A DNA stretch of 64,000 nucleotides, taken from Myxococcus landrumus. Its GTDB lineage: Bacteria; Myxococcota; Myxococcia; Myxococcales; Myxococcaceae. Position 1 is the first letter of the stretch, and every line of letters begins with the position of its first letter. Of this stretch, positions 41,094 to 49,977 are shown piece after piece. The DNA is taken from positions 1,934,001 through 1,998,000 of the forward strand of contig NZ_CP071091.1 of the NCBI RefSeq assembly GCF_017301635.1. Reading direction: 5' to 3'. Made by a program: the position numbers and the translations under genes. Below the pieces are notes generated by a model. The model had not been told where the DNA came from. It saw only the letters and a program-made list of their open reading frames with translations, and ran no database searches.

Positions 41094-42986
41094 ATGGCCA
41101 GCCTCACCGTCCGAAGTCCTGATGGCAAGGTCCGCGAAATCGCCCTGCACAAGCGCATCACCAGCATCGGTCGGAGCACGGACAACGACATTTCGCTCGA
41201 CGATGCGCAGGTCCCCGACAGCGCCTTGCACATCACCTTCGACGGCACGCGCTACGAAGTCGGAAGCCTGGGCGCCATCTTCCAGGTCAACGGCAAGAAG
41301 CGCGACGCCCATGCCCTCGCCACCGGCGACGTGGTCCGCGTGGGGGGCACCGAGCTGAAGTTCGCTCGCGAGGACGCACCTCGCGCCCCTCCGCCCTCCG
41401 CCCTCACCCCGCACCGCGAGGTGCCCGCGCACGCCGACACGCCGGACTCCCACACCACGGAGCTGCCCGGAGTGCCCGGCCGCGAGCTGGCCATGCTGCG
41501 CCGGCTCACCGCGTTCAGCGAGCGGCTGCTGGCCCTCTACGACGTGGAGCGCATCCTCGAGAGCCTGATGGACGAGGCCATCGAGGTGACGCGCGCCGAC
41601 AAGGGCTTCCTCATCCTGATGGAGAGCGGAGACCCGCGCGTGAAGGTCGCGCGCAACGTGGCGCGGGAGAACATCGAGGACGCGGTGGAGAAGCTGTCCG
41701 ACTCCATCATCGCCAAGGTCGTCAAGGAGCAGCGGCCGCTCATCGTCGCGGACGCGGTGGACGCCCCGGAGTTCAAGGCCAGCGAGTCGGTGGTCAACCT
41801 GCGCGTGCACTCGGTCATGTGCGTGCCGCTGATGCACAAGGGGGACTTGTTCGGCGTGCTCTACGTGGGCAATGACCGGCTGGTGAACCGGTTCGAGCCG
41901 AAGAGCGCGGACATGCTCACCATCTTCGCGGCGCAGGCGTCCCTCGTCCTGCACAACGCGATGCTGGTCAACGACCTCAAGCTGGACAACACGGAGCTGC
42001 GCCGCAAGCTGGAGGACCAGCGCTACGGCGACATCGTCGGCGCGTGTCAGGGCATGCGCGACGTGTACAAGCGCATCGACAAGATTGCGCCCACGGACAT
42101 CTCCGTGCTCATCACCGGCGAGACGGGCACCGGCAAGGAGCTCATCGCCCGCGAAATCCACCGCCGCTCACCCCGCGTCAAGGGCCCCTTCATCACCATC
42201 AACTGCGGCGCCATCCCGGAGAACCTCCTGGAGAGCGAGCTGTTCGGCCACGTGAAGGGCGCCTTCACCGGCGCGGTGGCCACCAAGGCGGGCAAGTTCC
42301 AGGCGGCCATCAGCGGCACCCTCTTCCTGGACGAGATTGGCGAGATGCCCCTGCAGCTCCAGGTGAAGCTGCTGCGCGCGCTCCAGGAGAAGATTGTCTA
42401 CAAGGTGGGCGACAACCGCGGCGAACCGGTGGACATTCGCGTGGTGGCCGCGACCAACAAGGTCCTGGAAGAGGAAGTGAAGCGGAACACGTTCCGCGAG
42501 GACCTCTACTACCGCCTCAACGTCGTGACGCTGAAGCTTCCCCCACTGCGGGAGCGCGGCGAGGACGTGGTGGTGCTGGGCAAGTTCTTCCTCCAGAAGT
42601 ACTCGAAGGAGTTCAACTCGCGCGCCAAGGGGTTCACCCCGTCGGCGGCCGTGTCCATGAAGAAGTACGGGTGGCCCGGCAACATCCGCGAGCTGGAGAA
42701 CCGCATCAAGAAGGCGGTGGTGCTCTCGGACAAGCCGCTGCTGGGCTCGGACGACCTGGACCTCAAGCCGGAGAACCTGGAGCCCATCATGCCGCTGCTC
42801 CAGGCCAAGGAAGAGTTCCAGAAGCGTTACATCAACGAAGTGCTCGCGCGGAACAACGGCAACCGGACCAAGACGGCCAAGGACCTGGGCGTGGACCCTC
42901 GCACCATCTTCCGCCACCTGGAGAAGCTGGAGGCGGAGAAGTCCGGACGGCCCCTGCCCCCCGAGGAGGGCGAGGAGCTGCTCTAG
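41094..42986 (+). CDS. FHA-GAF-sigma54-dependent transcriptional activator
   Basis: A 630-residue enhancer-binding protein. FHA domain at 1-92 (SIGRSTDNDISLDD), GAF domain at about 145-290, AAA+ sigma54-activation domain at about 306-545 with Walker A GETGTGKE (about residue 342), GAFTGA loop (about 389) and the FLDEIGEM Walker B, and a Fis-type helix-turn-helix at about 587-612 (NRTKTAKDLGVDPRTIFRHL). All residues needed to contact sigma54 are present. FHA-type activators in myxobacteria are controlled by Ser/Thr kinases; the nearby Pkn4-like kinase is an obvious candidate, but that is inference. Start at ATG 41094, 29 bp after the previous stop. Confidence 0.95.
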   Translation: MASLTVRSPDGKVREIALHKRITSIGRSTDNDISLDDAQVPDSALHITFDGTRYEVGSLGAIFQVNGKKRDAHALATGDVVRVGGTELKFAREDAPRAPPPSALTPHREVPAHADTPDSHTTELPGVPGRELAMLRRLTAFSERLLALYDVERILESLMDEAIEVTRADKGFLILMESGDPRVKVARNVARENIEDAVEKLSDSIIAKVVKEQRPLIVADAVDAPEFKASESVVNLRVHSVMCVPLMHKGDLFGVLYVGNDRLVNRFEPKSADMLTIFAAQASLVLHNAMLVNDLKLDNTELRRKLEDQRYGDIVGACQGMRDVYKRIDKIAPTDISVLITGETGTGKELIAREIHRRSPRVKGPFITINCGAIPENLLESELFGHVKGAFTGAVATKAGKFQAAISGTLFLDEIGEMPLQLQVKLLRALQEKIVYKVGDNRGEPVDIRVVAATNKVLEEEVKRNTFREDLYYRLNVVTLKLPPLRERGEDVVVLGKFFLQKYSKEFNSRAKGFTPSAAVSMKKYGWPGNIRELENRIKKAVVLSDKPLLGSDDLDLKPENLEPIMPLLQAKEEFQKRYINEVLARNNGNRTKTAKDLGVDPRTIFRHLEKLEAEKSGRPLPPEEGEELL

Positions 42987-43008
42987 AGCGGCCCCAGTCG
43001 CATCCGCG

Positions 43009-43599
43009 ATGGACTCCACCCCACGGCGAGAAGTCAGGGACCAGCGCTCAGGCCAGGGCTGGGCGATGTGTGTGCTCGCGGCCAGCCTGGGCGCGCTGCT
43101 CGTGGGCTGCTTGTTTCCTCAGGACGACACGCTGCTGGATGACGTCCCGCGCTTCATGAACCGCCCGCCGCGCATCATCGAGACGCTGGTGCTGCCCCAG
43201 GAGCGCATCATCCGCGACTTCGGTGGCAGCCGCTGCGAGCTCGCGTTCGAGGTCGCCGTCGAGGACCCGGACGTGGACGACCGCATCAAGGTCCACTGGT
43301 ACATCGACTACAGCCCGCAGGACCCGCGCGGGCCGTACCGGGAGATTCCCCTCACCAACAACGGCGAGACGCGCCGGCCGGACCGAGGCACGCTGCGCAT
43401 CAACCTGGCCGCCGCCAACTCGGAGCTGAGCACTCCCGGGCAACACCTGGTGGAGGCCCTGGTGAGCGACGCGGAGCTCACGGACCGGCAGCCCGAATCC
43501 CGCGTGGTGAACCTGCCAGACGGGGGCACCATCATCGACCCTGGCTTCGTCATCAGCTACGCGTGGGTGGTGAACACCGTCCCCGGGAACTGCCGATGA
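43009..43599 (+). CDS. Putative lipoprotein
   Basis: A 196-residue protein with lipobox LLVGC (Cys 34 from ATG 43009, Cys 15 from the alternative ATG 43066). The second start gives a shorter, more typical lipoprotein signal (MCVLAASLGALLVGC) and cannot be excluded. The mature part looks like an immunoglobulin-like beta domain (FEVAVEDPDVDDRIKVHWYI, GQHLVEALVSDAEL). It lies 22 bp after the sigma54 activator and is coupled by ATGA to the next lipoprotein gene. Confidence 0.8.
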   Translation: MDSTPRREVRDQRSGQGWAMCVLAASLGALLVGCLFPQDDTLLDDVPRFMNRPPRIIETLVLPQERIIRDFGGSRCELAFEVAVEDPDVDDRIKVHWYIDYSPQDPRGPYREIPLTNNGETRRPDRGTLRINLAAANSELSTPGQHLVEALVSDAELTDRQPESRVVNLPDGGTIIDPGFVISYAWVVNTVPGNCR

Positions 43600-45209
43600 G
43601 GCGTGCCCTCCCCCGGCTCCTCCTGACGCTGGCCCTGTCGTGGAGCACCGGCTGCGCGCTCCTGGGAGAGGAGCCCGGAAAGTCCGTGCTGGTCTGTCGC
43701 TCCGACTCGGACTGCTCCAACAACGAGGTGTGCTTCGTCGACGGCTGCGGGGACCCAGGCCAGGACATCGTGGTGGAAGTGACGCCCAATCCGGCCCTGG
43801 GCCTGTATGCGCAGGACTTCCCGGTGGGACGCCTGCGGGCCGACCACAACCTGGAGCTGTTCAACGAGGCCTCCCTGCGCGGCACGACGCTGCGAGCCAT
43901 GCCCTCCGCGACCCGCCCCTACTCCGAGCCCCTCTTCGTGCGCGCCGTGGGCACCAGCGCCCTCATCCCCGGCGTCGCGCGCTACCACGAGGCCGTGGTG
44001 GTGCCCGACAACGGGAAGTGGACGATGCCCGTGGCCGCCACCGGCCAATACGCCGTCACGCTGCTCGCCGAGGACCCGACCGTCCCGCCCCTGACGACGC
44101 TGGGCACCGTGTCGCCCGGTGAAGCCGTCGCGATGCAGTGGCACTTCCCCGCCGCGAACACCGTCGTGCCGATGCAGGGCCAGGTGACGCGCCATGGTGG
44201 CGCCCCGCTGGACGAAGACTTGGTGGTGGAGGCGCTGGACGCCACGCTGGCTCCGCTCTCGCAGCAGCGCCCCGTGGACCGCGCGACGGGAGGCTTCTCC
44301 CTCTCGCTGGCCCCCGAGGTCGCGCACATGAACACGGTGCTGTTGCGGGTGTCGGCCGCGGGTGAAGGCTCGCTCCTGCCACAGCAGACCTTCACCGTGG
44401 ACCCGCGTGCCCCGCTTCCCGCGCCACTGGAGCTGGGCGACTTCGGGACACCCGTGCGTGTCTCGGGCCGGGTGGTGTCCTTGGATGGCCGGCCCGTGGT
44501 CGGAGCACGCGTGTCGCTTCGAGGGCGCGTGAGTGGTGGAGGCACCTTCCAGAGTCCTGTGACGAAGACAGGGACCGAGGGCCGCTTCGAGCTGCGCTCC
44601 CTGCCCAGCCCCAATGAGTCACCCCTCCAGTTGGTGGTGGTTCCTCCGGCCTCTTCGAGCGCGGGGCTCACCGTCGCGCCCGCCGTGGTGGCCCGCTCCG
44701 ACACGGTGTTGTCGGACATCGTTTGCGTGAACCGGCGCGTGGCACGGGGGCGGCTCTTTCAACAGGACGGCATCACCCCCGCCGCGGGCGTGCGGTTGAG
44801 CGCGGAGCCGGTGGAGGCCATTCCAGGACGACTGCTGCCGCCCAACCTCGCCTCCGAGACCATCACCGATGGGTCCGGCGAGTACATCCTGCGGTTGGAT
44901 CCCGCGCTCTATCGCCTGGATGTGGTGCCAGGAGAGAACCTGCCCCGCGTCAGCCGCTTCATCTCGATGCTCCCGGGCGACGACTCGACGGAGCAGACCG
45001 TGCCTTCCTTCGGACTCCAGCGCGGGCGCACCCTGCACGGGCGCGTGCTGCTCAGGGGACGGGAGCCCGGGGTCCCACCGGGCATGCCCTTCGCGTCCAT
45101 CCGCTTCTATCGGGTCGTGAACGTCGAGGGCCGGCCCGCCTCCGTGCTGCTGGCCCAGTCGGTGACGGACACGCTCGGCCGCTACACGGCGCTGCTGCCC
45201 GTGCGCTGA
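43596..45209 (+). CDS. Large lipoprotein with carboxypeptidase-regulatory-like repeats
   Basis: A 537-residue protein starting at ATG 43596, overlapping the previous stop (ATGA). The lipobox is WSTGC. A short Cys-rich motif follows (LVCRSDSDCSNNEVCFVDGC), of a type common in myxobacterial surface lipoproteins. The rest is beta-rich with at least two segments like carboxypeptidase regulatory domains (SGRVVSLDGRPVVGARVSLR near 300; RLFQQDGITPAAGVRLSAEP near 395). Likely outer-membrane or surface located; function unknown. Confidence 0.85.
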   Translation: MRRALPRLLLTLALSWSTGCALLGEEPGKSVLVCRSDSDCSNNEVCFVDGCGDPGQDIVVEVTPNPALGLYAQDFPVGRLRADHNLELFNEASLRGTTLRAMPSATRPYSEPLFVRAVGTSALIPGVARYHEAVVVPDNGKWTMPVAATGQYAVTLLAEDPTVPPLTTLGTVSPGEAVAMQWHFPAANTVVPMQGQVTRHGGAPLDEDLVVEALDATLAPLSQQRPVDRATGGFSLSLAPEVAHMNTVLLRVSAAGEGSLLPQQTFTVDPRAPLPAPLELGDFGTPVRVSGRVVSLDGRPVVGARVSLRGRVSGGGTFQSPVTKTGTEGRFELRSLPSPNESPLQLVVVPPASSSAGLTVAPAVVARSDTVLSDIVCVNRRVARGRLFQQDGITPAAGVRLSAEPVEAIPGRLLPPNLASETITDGSGEYILRLDPALYRLDVVPGENLPRVSRFISMLPGDDSTEQTVPSFGLQRGRTLHGRVLLRGREPGVPPGMPFASIRFYRVVNVEGRPASVLLAQSVTDTLGRYTALLPVR

Positions 45210-45222
45210 GGTCCGCGACGCC

Positions 45223-45732
45223 TCAAGGCGCCTGCGCCGCGGGGTTGTTGGCGGCGGCCTTGAAGGCCGCATGGAACGCGTCCACCGTGCCGCCGACTTC
45301 GTCCGCGTACTGCACCGCGTGCGTGGTGTAGAGGTCCAACACGACTTCCAGCCGGCCGTACACCGTGCGCAGCGGCGCACGCTCGCGGGCCTGGAGGTCG
45401 CACTCGGACTCGCGCACGCGCAGCCGCTGCATCCACTCCGTCCGGAAGCGCATCCATTCCTGGTCGGTGTCGCGGGCGGGTGACACTCGCACCAGCTTCT
45501 CGCGTCCGGCTTCCAGCTCGTCCCAGAGCGCTCGCGCGCCCGCGAGACAGTCCCGGTAGCTGAGCGCCTGGGCGGCGGGAGGGAGCTTCTCCGGCGTCAT
45601 GGCCGCCACCGAGCGGCTCACGTTCCAGAGAATCCAAATCGAGAAGAGCGCCGTCAGCGTGATGTAGATCCCATACGCGGCACCACGGTAGCGGCGGAAG
45701 CGGGGATCTTTCCGGGGGTCGGGGGCGGACAC
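45223..45732 (-). CDS. Single-pass membrane hypothetical protein
   Basis: A 169-residue protein. A basic N-terminus (DPRKDPRFRRYRG) and one transmembrane helix at about 18-40 (GIYITLTALFSIWILW) lead to a helical soluble domain (periplasmic by the positive-inside rule) with two conserved-looking Cys (YRDCLAGA, ESECDLQ). No known domain recognised. It converges with the lipoprotein gene (13-bp gap) and follows the TPR gene at 45817 on the same strand. Confidence 0.75.
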   Translation of the reverse strand: MSAPDPRKDPRFRRYRGAAYGIYITLTALFSIWILWNVSRSVAAMTPEKLPPAAQALSYRDCLAGARALWDELEAGREKLVRVSPARDTDQEWMRFRTEWMQRLRVRESECDLQARERAPLRTVYGRLEVVLDLYTTHAVQYADEVGGTVDAFHAAFKAAANNPAAQAP

Positions 45733-45783
45733 GGGGTCCAGGTCTTATGACTGTGGACCCCGCGAGGCAACGCCTCCGTGTGC

Positions 45784-45806
45784 CCCCACCCGGTGCCCGG
45801 GTGGGG
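45784..45806. terminator. Strong GC-rich stem-loop
   Basis: A perfect 10-bp stem CCCCACCCGG / CCGGGTGGGG with a 3-base loop TGC lies just downstream of the minus-strand TPR gene. There is no T-run, so termination may be partial, but it is the strongest hairpin in this part of the window. Confidence 0.55.
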
Positions 45807-45816
45807 ACAAGGGGGA

Positions 45817-46803
45817 CTACTGACCAGCGGGGCTCGCCGCCTGGGGGGTGGAATCGGCCGGAGCCGGAGCCGCCGGGGCTGCGGGCGCCACGCCAGGGCC
45901 CGCCGCGTCCGTCCCGCCGCTCATGGCCCGCTTCACGCTGGCGATGCGGCCACGGAACTGCGACTGGTACTGGCTGTTGAGGTAGGCACCGGCCGCGTCA
46001 CGCGCCGTCTCCAGCGCCTTCTCGTTCTGACCCACCTCCTGGTACGACTGGGCCAGGAGCAGCATGGCGTAGTCGCGCGTCTTGGCGCGGCGATCACCTT
46101 CCACGAAGCGGGCCAGCAGGGGCACGGCCTTGTCGTGCTTGCGCAGCTGGTTGTACGCGATGCCCAGATAGAAGGAGGCATCCAGCGCCTGGTCCTGCGG
46201 CGGGTTCATGGCCAGGAAGCGCTCCATCTCCGAGACGACCTGGGACATCTCGTTGCGCGTGTAGGCAATCTTGCCACGCGCGAACGCCGCGTCACCCGAC
46301 TCCCGGCGAAGCGCCGAGGCCCGGTCATTGAGCGCCTGGCGCTCCAGCGAGCTCAGCCGGGACGTGTCCAGCTTCATCAGCGCGTCGATGCCCTTGAGCC
46401 GCTCGTCGCCGGGCAGCGAGGTCATCATCTTGTAGACCTCGGCCGCGCCGCGCTGGGCCGTCTGGTGCGCGGACGTCTCCGCCCGCTGCTTCTCCATCTG
46501 CCCCGTCAGGTCCGCGGCCATCTTCTCCAGCCGCTCCCGCTCGCTGGTGGCGCTGGAGCTGCGGGCGCTGGTGACCATGATGGCCGCGCCCACGACGATG
46601 ACCGCGAACAGCACGTAGGCCGCCGCGGAGGACACCCACTGACGCCGCTGGAAGTCCTCGTGCCGCTTCCCTACCGCCTTCACCTCCGCATGGAGGTTCT
46701 TCAGCAGGTTGTCACTCTTGATGACGAGGTTGCGAGCCTCGACGACTTCACGGCGGAGATCCGCCAATTCCTTATCAATCTCGGTCTTCGCCTGCTCTGG
46801 CAT
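45817..46803 (-). CDS. Membrane protein with TPR repeats
   Basis: About 328 residues. An N-terminal coiled coil (KELADLRREVVEARNLVIKS) precedes one transmembrane segment (SAAAYVLFAVIVVGAAIMV), a second helical region and two or three TPR-like units near the end (ASFYLGIAYNQLRKHDKAVP, AMLLLAQSYQEVGQNEKALE). The C-terminus is Ala/Pro-rich. ATG 46803 is favoured because AGGAAG lies at good spacing before it; ATG 46848 and ATG 46809 are in frame. Probably a scaffold anchored in the inner membrane; no specific role can be read. Confidence 0.82.
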   Translation of the reverse strand: MPEQAKTEIDKELADLRREVVEARNLVIKSDNLLKNLHAEVKAVGKRHEDFQRRQWVSSAAAYVLFAVIVVGAAIMVTSARSSSATSERERLEKMAADLTGQMEKQRAETSAHQTAQRGAAEVYKMMTSLPGDERLKGIDALMKLDTSRLSSLERQALNDRASALRRESGDAAFARGKIAYTRNEMSQVVSEMERFLAMNPPQDQALDASFYLGIAYNQLRKHDKAVPLLARFVEGDRRAKTRDYAMLLLAQSYQEVGQNEKALETARDAAGAYLNSQYQSQFRGRIASVKRAMSGGTDAAGPGVAPAAPAAPAPADSTPQAASPAGQ

Positions 46804-46957
46804 GGACATCTTCCTGGGCCCGGAAACGATCTCGGCCGATTCGCGCATCGTAAGGAGTTCTCCCGGTTCAACGGCGACTCATTTCGAACCGGAACAACAC
46901 GATGGCTTTGCCACATTTCCAGGGGCAAACAACCCGTTTGGCGCACGCCCGCTCGGG

Positions 46958-47677
46958 CTACAGGCCACTTCCAGGCAACGGGCGGTTCGTCTCGGGCGGA
47001 AAAGTGTACGTCACGCCGATTCCGAGCCAGCTCCCGCCCAGATTGAACGAGCCGATGCGGTTGTCCGCCGGCCCGGCCGGTCCCCGCAGGAACATGATGC
47101 GGTACTCGGCGGTGAGCCCCCAGCGAGGAGACAAGCGCCAGGTCGCGCCCAGCGTGCCCGCCCAGGCCTGCATCGTGTCTTCCTGGAGGGCCTCGCCCGC
47201 TCGCCGCGAGCTGGCCAGTGCGGGGCCCGTGAAGATGCCCCCGAAGGGAACGAGGCCGTAGGGGCCCACCTCGGAGAGCACCGTCTGGAAGCGCAGGCCC
47301 AGGAGCGCGCCGTAGCCCAGCGTATCGACCCGCCGCTCGGTGGTGGGTCCCTCGGCCACGCCCGGCTCGGTGAGGTAGAGGCGTGAGCCCGTCGCGAACA
47401 GGTCGATGCCCACCTCCACGAGGTCCGACAGCGAGTATGCGAAGGAGGCCACACCGAAGGGCCCGCCTCCCGTCTTCCTCGCGCGGGGCAGTCCCTCGTT
47501 CTCTTTTCGGCCATACCAGCTGTTGTAGAAGGTCTCGTTGGACGTGACGCGCCAGCCCCCTTGCACGGTGATGCGGCCGACGCCGTCCATCGTCGTGGGA
47601 ATGTCTTCGCCCTCGTCCTGGGCGACAGCGGGGGTGGCGAGCAACAGGGCAAGCGGCGGCAGGAGGCGACGGAGCAT
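46958..47677 (-). CDS. Outer-membrane beta-barrel-like protein
   Basis: A 239-residue protein with a signal peptide (MLRRLLPPLALLLATPAVAQ) and alternating hydrophobic strands through to a terminal strand ending GVTYTFPP and a short tail. Patterns such as YGALLGLRFQTVLSEVGPYG and WGLTAEYRIMFLRG suggest an 8- to 10-stranded barrel. The frame stays open far upstream, but the signal peptide fixes the start at ATG 47677. A 51-codon ORF ends 19 bp upstream and may be in the same transcript. Confidence 0.8.
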   Translation of the reverse strand: MLRRLLPPLALLLATPAVAQDEGEDIPTTMDGVGRITVQGGWRVTSNETFYNSWYGRKENEGLPRARKTGGGPFGVASFAYSLSDLVEVGIDLFATGSRLYLTEPGVAEGPTTERRVDTLGYGALLGLRFQTVLSEVGPYGLVPFGGIFTGPALASSRRAGEALQEDTMQAWAGTLGATWRLSPRWGLTAEYRIMFLRGPAGPADNRIGSFNLGGSWLGIGVTYTFPPETNRPLPGSGL

Positions 47678-47696
47678 CGGACTCGGGAGGCGAAGG

Positions 47697-47852
47697 TCAG
47701 GGGTGTTTGGAGCGCACGGCGATATCCAGGAACGTCGTCTTCTGCCGGCGCAGGGACGCCACCAGACAGCGGATGACACACAGCGCGCCGAACTCGCGCA
47801 GCACCACGCCCAGGTTGGACAGCACGTCCCGCAGGGTGATGACACCGCGCAT
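47697..47852 (-). CDS. Small protein of 51 residues
   Basis: ATG 47852 follows AGGAG at ideal spacing (8 bases), which decides the start over longer in-frame options. The product MRGVITLRDVLSNLGVVL... has an amphipathic or hydrophobic helix with two Cys (GALCVIRCLVASL) and a basic end (RRQKTTF). It lies 19 bp before the beta-barrel gene. No family is recognised; a good ribosome binding site and protein-like composition support it. Confidence 0.6.
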   Translation of the reverse strand: MRGVITLRDVLSNLGVVLREFGALCVIRCLVASLRRQKTTFLDIAVRSKHP

Positions 47853-48003
47853 GGGGCCGCTCCTGTCGAATGCGTCGCCGCGTGAGAGGACTCGTTCCGG
47901 ACCGCCGTGCCCGGTCCGCGCCGTGCTACAGGCGTGTCGCGCACCGTAGCAGTGGCCTCCCACGGGTCAACTTTCCGGCAGTCCGAGGCCCGGCCTCCCC
48001 GTC

Positions 48004-49875
48004 TCAGCGAGCCCGGCGCTCCAGCTCCAGCAGCGGCATCTCCAGGACGACCACCGTGCCGTGGATGCAGGGCGGGTGGAAGTCGGCCCGGTCCAGCTCC
48101 CCCAGCAGCGCCCGCAGCTGCGCGTCCGTGAGCGGCACCGCCCCGGCCTTGCGCGCGGCATGGCACGCCATCACCCGCACCGCCTCCGCGAGCGTGACGG
48201 CATCCAGCGCGGCGCTTCGCGGCGGCAGCGCCCGGGCGAGCGCCTCCAGCAACGAACGGGCATCCGCCCCTTCCAACCCCGGGGGAACCGACTTCAACGC
48301 CACCGTGGTTCCGCCAAACGGCTCCACATCCACGCCCAGCCGGGCGAGCGCCTCGCGTCCCTCGACGAGGGACTTCGCCACCTGGACGGTGAACTCCAGC
48401 GTGGCGCCGAACAGGGACGGCGCGGGAGGACCCTTCTCGTCGTCCAGCATGCGCAGGTACGTCGTCAGCCGCGCGCGCTCCAGCGCCGCGTGGGGGTCCA
48501 GCACCACCAGCGTGCCGCCCGGTCCCTCGCAGATGTGGAAGCGTCCCCCCAGCAATCCCATGGGACGAAGCGCGGCGAAGTAGCCCGGAGGCGGGGCCTC
48601 GTTGAGCTGGGGCTGGGCCTCGCCGAACGCGGGGGCTCGCCCCACCGCGCCATTCGCGAAGGGCAGCGCGGACGGAATCGCGGCCATGGCGCCCGGTGCA
48701 CCCGAGAAAGGCACCGGCGTCGGAGCCCCTCCTGCCGGAGCATCCATCGTGGTGGGCAGCGGCGCACCCCAGGACGCCTCCTGCGCACGGGTGAGGAAGC
48801 GCTCCACCGCGAGCGCGTAGTGCGCGGCATCCATGGGTTGCGGAGCCCCGGAGGCGCTGGGGTCCACGCCCGCGCCCAGCCACGGGGCCGCGCGCAGCAT
48901 CCGGTTCAGCGCGGCGCTGATGGCCTCCTGCACCCCGCGCGCGTCGGAGAAGCGGACCTCCAGCTTCTGCGGGTGCACGTTGACGTCCACCGCGATGGGG
49001 TCCACGTCGATGTGGAGCACGACGACGGGCTGGCGCCCGGCCGCGAGGAAGTCCTGATACGCGCGCTGAATGGTGCCGATGAGGCCCCGGTCCCTTACGT
49101 AGCGCCGATTGACGAACGTGTAGAGCCCGCGCGCGTTGGGGAAGGTGAACTCGGGCGAGGCCGCGTAGCCGGTGACGCTGACGCCCAGCCGCCGCTCCTC
49201 CACCGGGAACAGGTGCGGGTGCGCCGCGGGCCCGAGCGCGGCGGCAATCCGCTCGCGGGGGTCCTCGGGACACGCCGCGCTCGAGAAGAGCTCATTGCCC
49301 TCGTGGGTCGCGAAGAAGGCCACGTCCGGGTTGGCCAGCGCCAGGCGCACGACGGCCTCTTCGGCGTGCTTGAGCTCGGTGTCGCCCCGGCGCAGGAACT
49401 TGCGGCGCGCGGGCACGTTGAAGAAGAGGTCCTCCACGGTGATGACGGTGCCCACGCGCGGCGGGGCGTCCTCCACCACGGTGTCCACCCCACCCTCCAG
49501 CGTCACGCGGGTGCCCACCTCCGCGCCCACCTCCGCGGTGTGGAGCGAGAAGCGGGACACGGAGGCGATGGCCGGCACCGCCTCGCCCCGGAAGCCCATG
49601 GAGTCGATGTGGAACAGGTCGTCCAGCTCCCGCAGCTTGCTGGTGGCGTGGCGCTCCAGACACGTGGTGGCGTCGTGCCGACCCATGCCGTGCCCGTCAT
49701 CCGACACGATGATGCGGTCCACGCCCCCACCGGCCAGGTCCACCCGGATGGTGCTCGAGCCCGCGTCGATGGAGTTCTCCACCAGCTCCTTCACGACGGA
49801 GGCGGGCCGCTCCACCACCTCACCGGCGGCAATCTTGTTGATGAGGACGTCACTGAGACGGGCAATGCGTGCCAT
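48004..49875 (-). CDS. mutL: DNA mismatch repair protein MutL
   Basis: About 623 residues. The GHKL ATPase core has VVKELVENSIDAGS (catalytic Glu), DDGHGM, RHATSKL and GFRGEAVPAIASV. The transducer region follows (VNVHPQKLEVRF). A long Pro/Ala-rich linker leads to a C-terminal dimerisation domain; the MutL endonuclease motif DQHA(x)2E(x)4E is represented by LDPHAALERARL, with Pro replacing Gln, so endonuclease activity is uncertain. ACHAARKAG and a CIHGTVVV stretch near the end resemble metal-site motifs of nicking MutL proteins. ATG 49875 is used; ATG 49884 three codons upstream has a GGAGG nearby and is also possible. Confidence 0.95.
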   Translation of the reverse strand: MARIARLSDVLINKIAAGEVVERPASVVKELVENSIDAGSSTIRVDLAGGGVDRIIVSDDGHGMGRHDATTCLERHATSKLRELDDLFHIDSMGFRGEAVPAIASVSRFSLHTAEVGAEVGTRVTLEGGVDTVVEDAPPRVGTVITVEDLFFNVPARRKFLRRGDTELKHAEEAVVRLALANPDVAFFATHEGNELFSSAACPEDPRERIAAALGPAAHPHLFPVEERRLGVSVTGYAASPEFTFPNARGLYTFVNRRYVRDRGLIGTIQRAYQDFLAAGRQPVVVLHIDVDPIAVDVNVHPQKLEVRFSDARGVQEAISAALNRMLRAAPWLGAGVDPSASGAPQPMDAAHYALAVERFLTRAQEASWGAPLPTTMDAPAGGAPTPVPFSGAPGAMAAIPSALPFANGAVGRAPAFGEAQPQLNEAPPPGYFAALRPMGLLGGRFHICEGPGGTLVVLDPHAALERARLTTYLRMLDDEKGPPAPSLFGATLEFTVQVAKSLVEGREALARLGVDVEPFGGTTVALKSVPPGLEGADARSLLEALARALPPRSAALDAVTLAEAVRVMACHAARKAGAVPLTDAQLRALLGELDRADFHPPCIHGTVVVLEMPLLELERRAR

Positions 49876-49977
49876 GGCAGCCATCCACCCTCCGCCACCC
49901 GGCGGACGTTGTCCAGCAAGAGGCGCCCGGTGCAGGCTGACATTCGAGGGCGGCTGGGCTAACAGGAGAACCCGCGT

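Noticed and set aside
47678-49273. Long upstream extension of the beta-barrel frame into mutL
   Set aside because: The signal peptide at 47677 fixes the start, and MutL occupies this stretch in another frame with all motifs.
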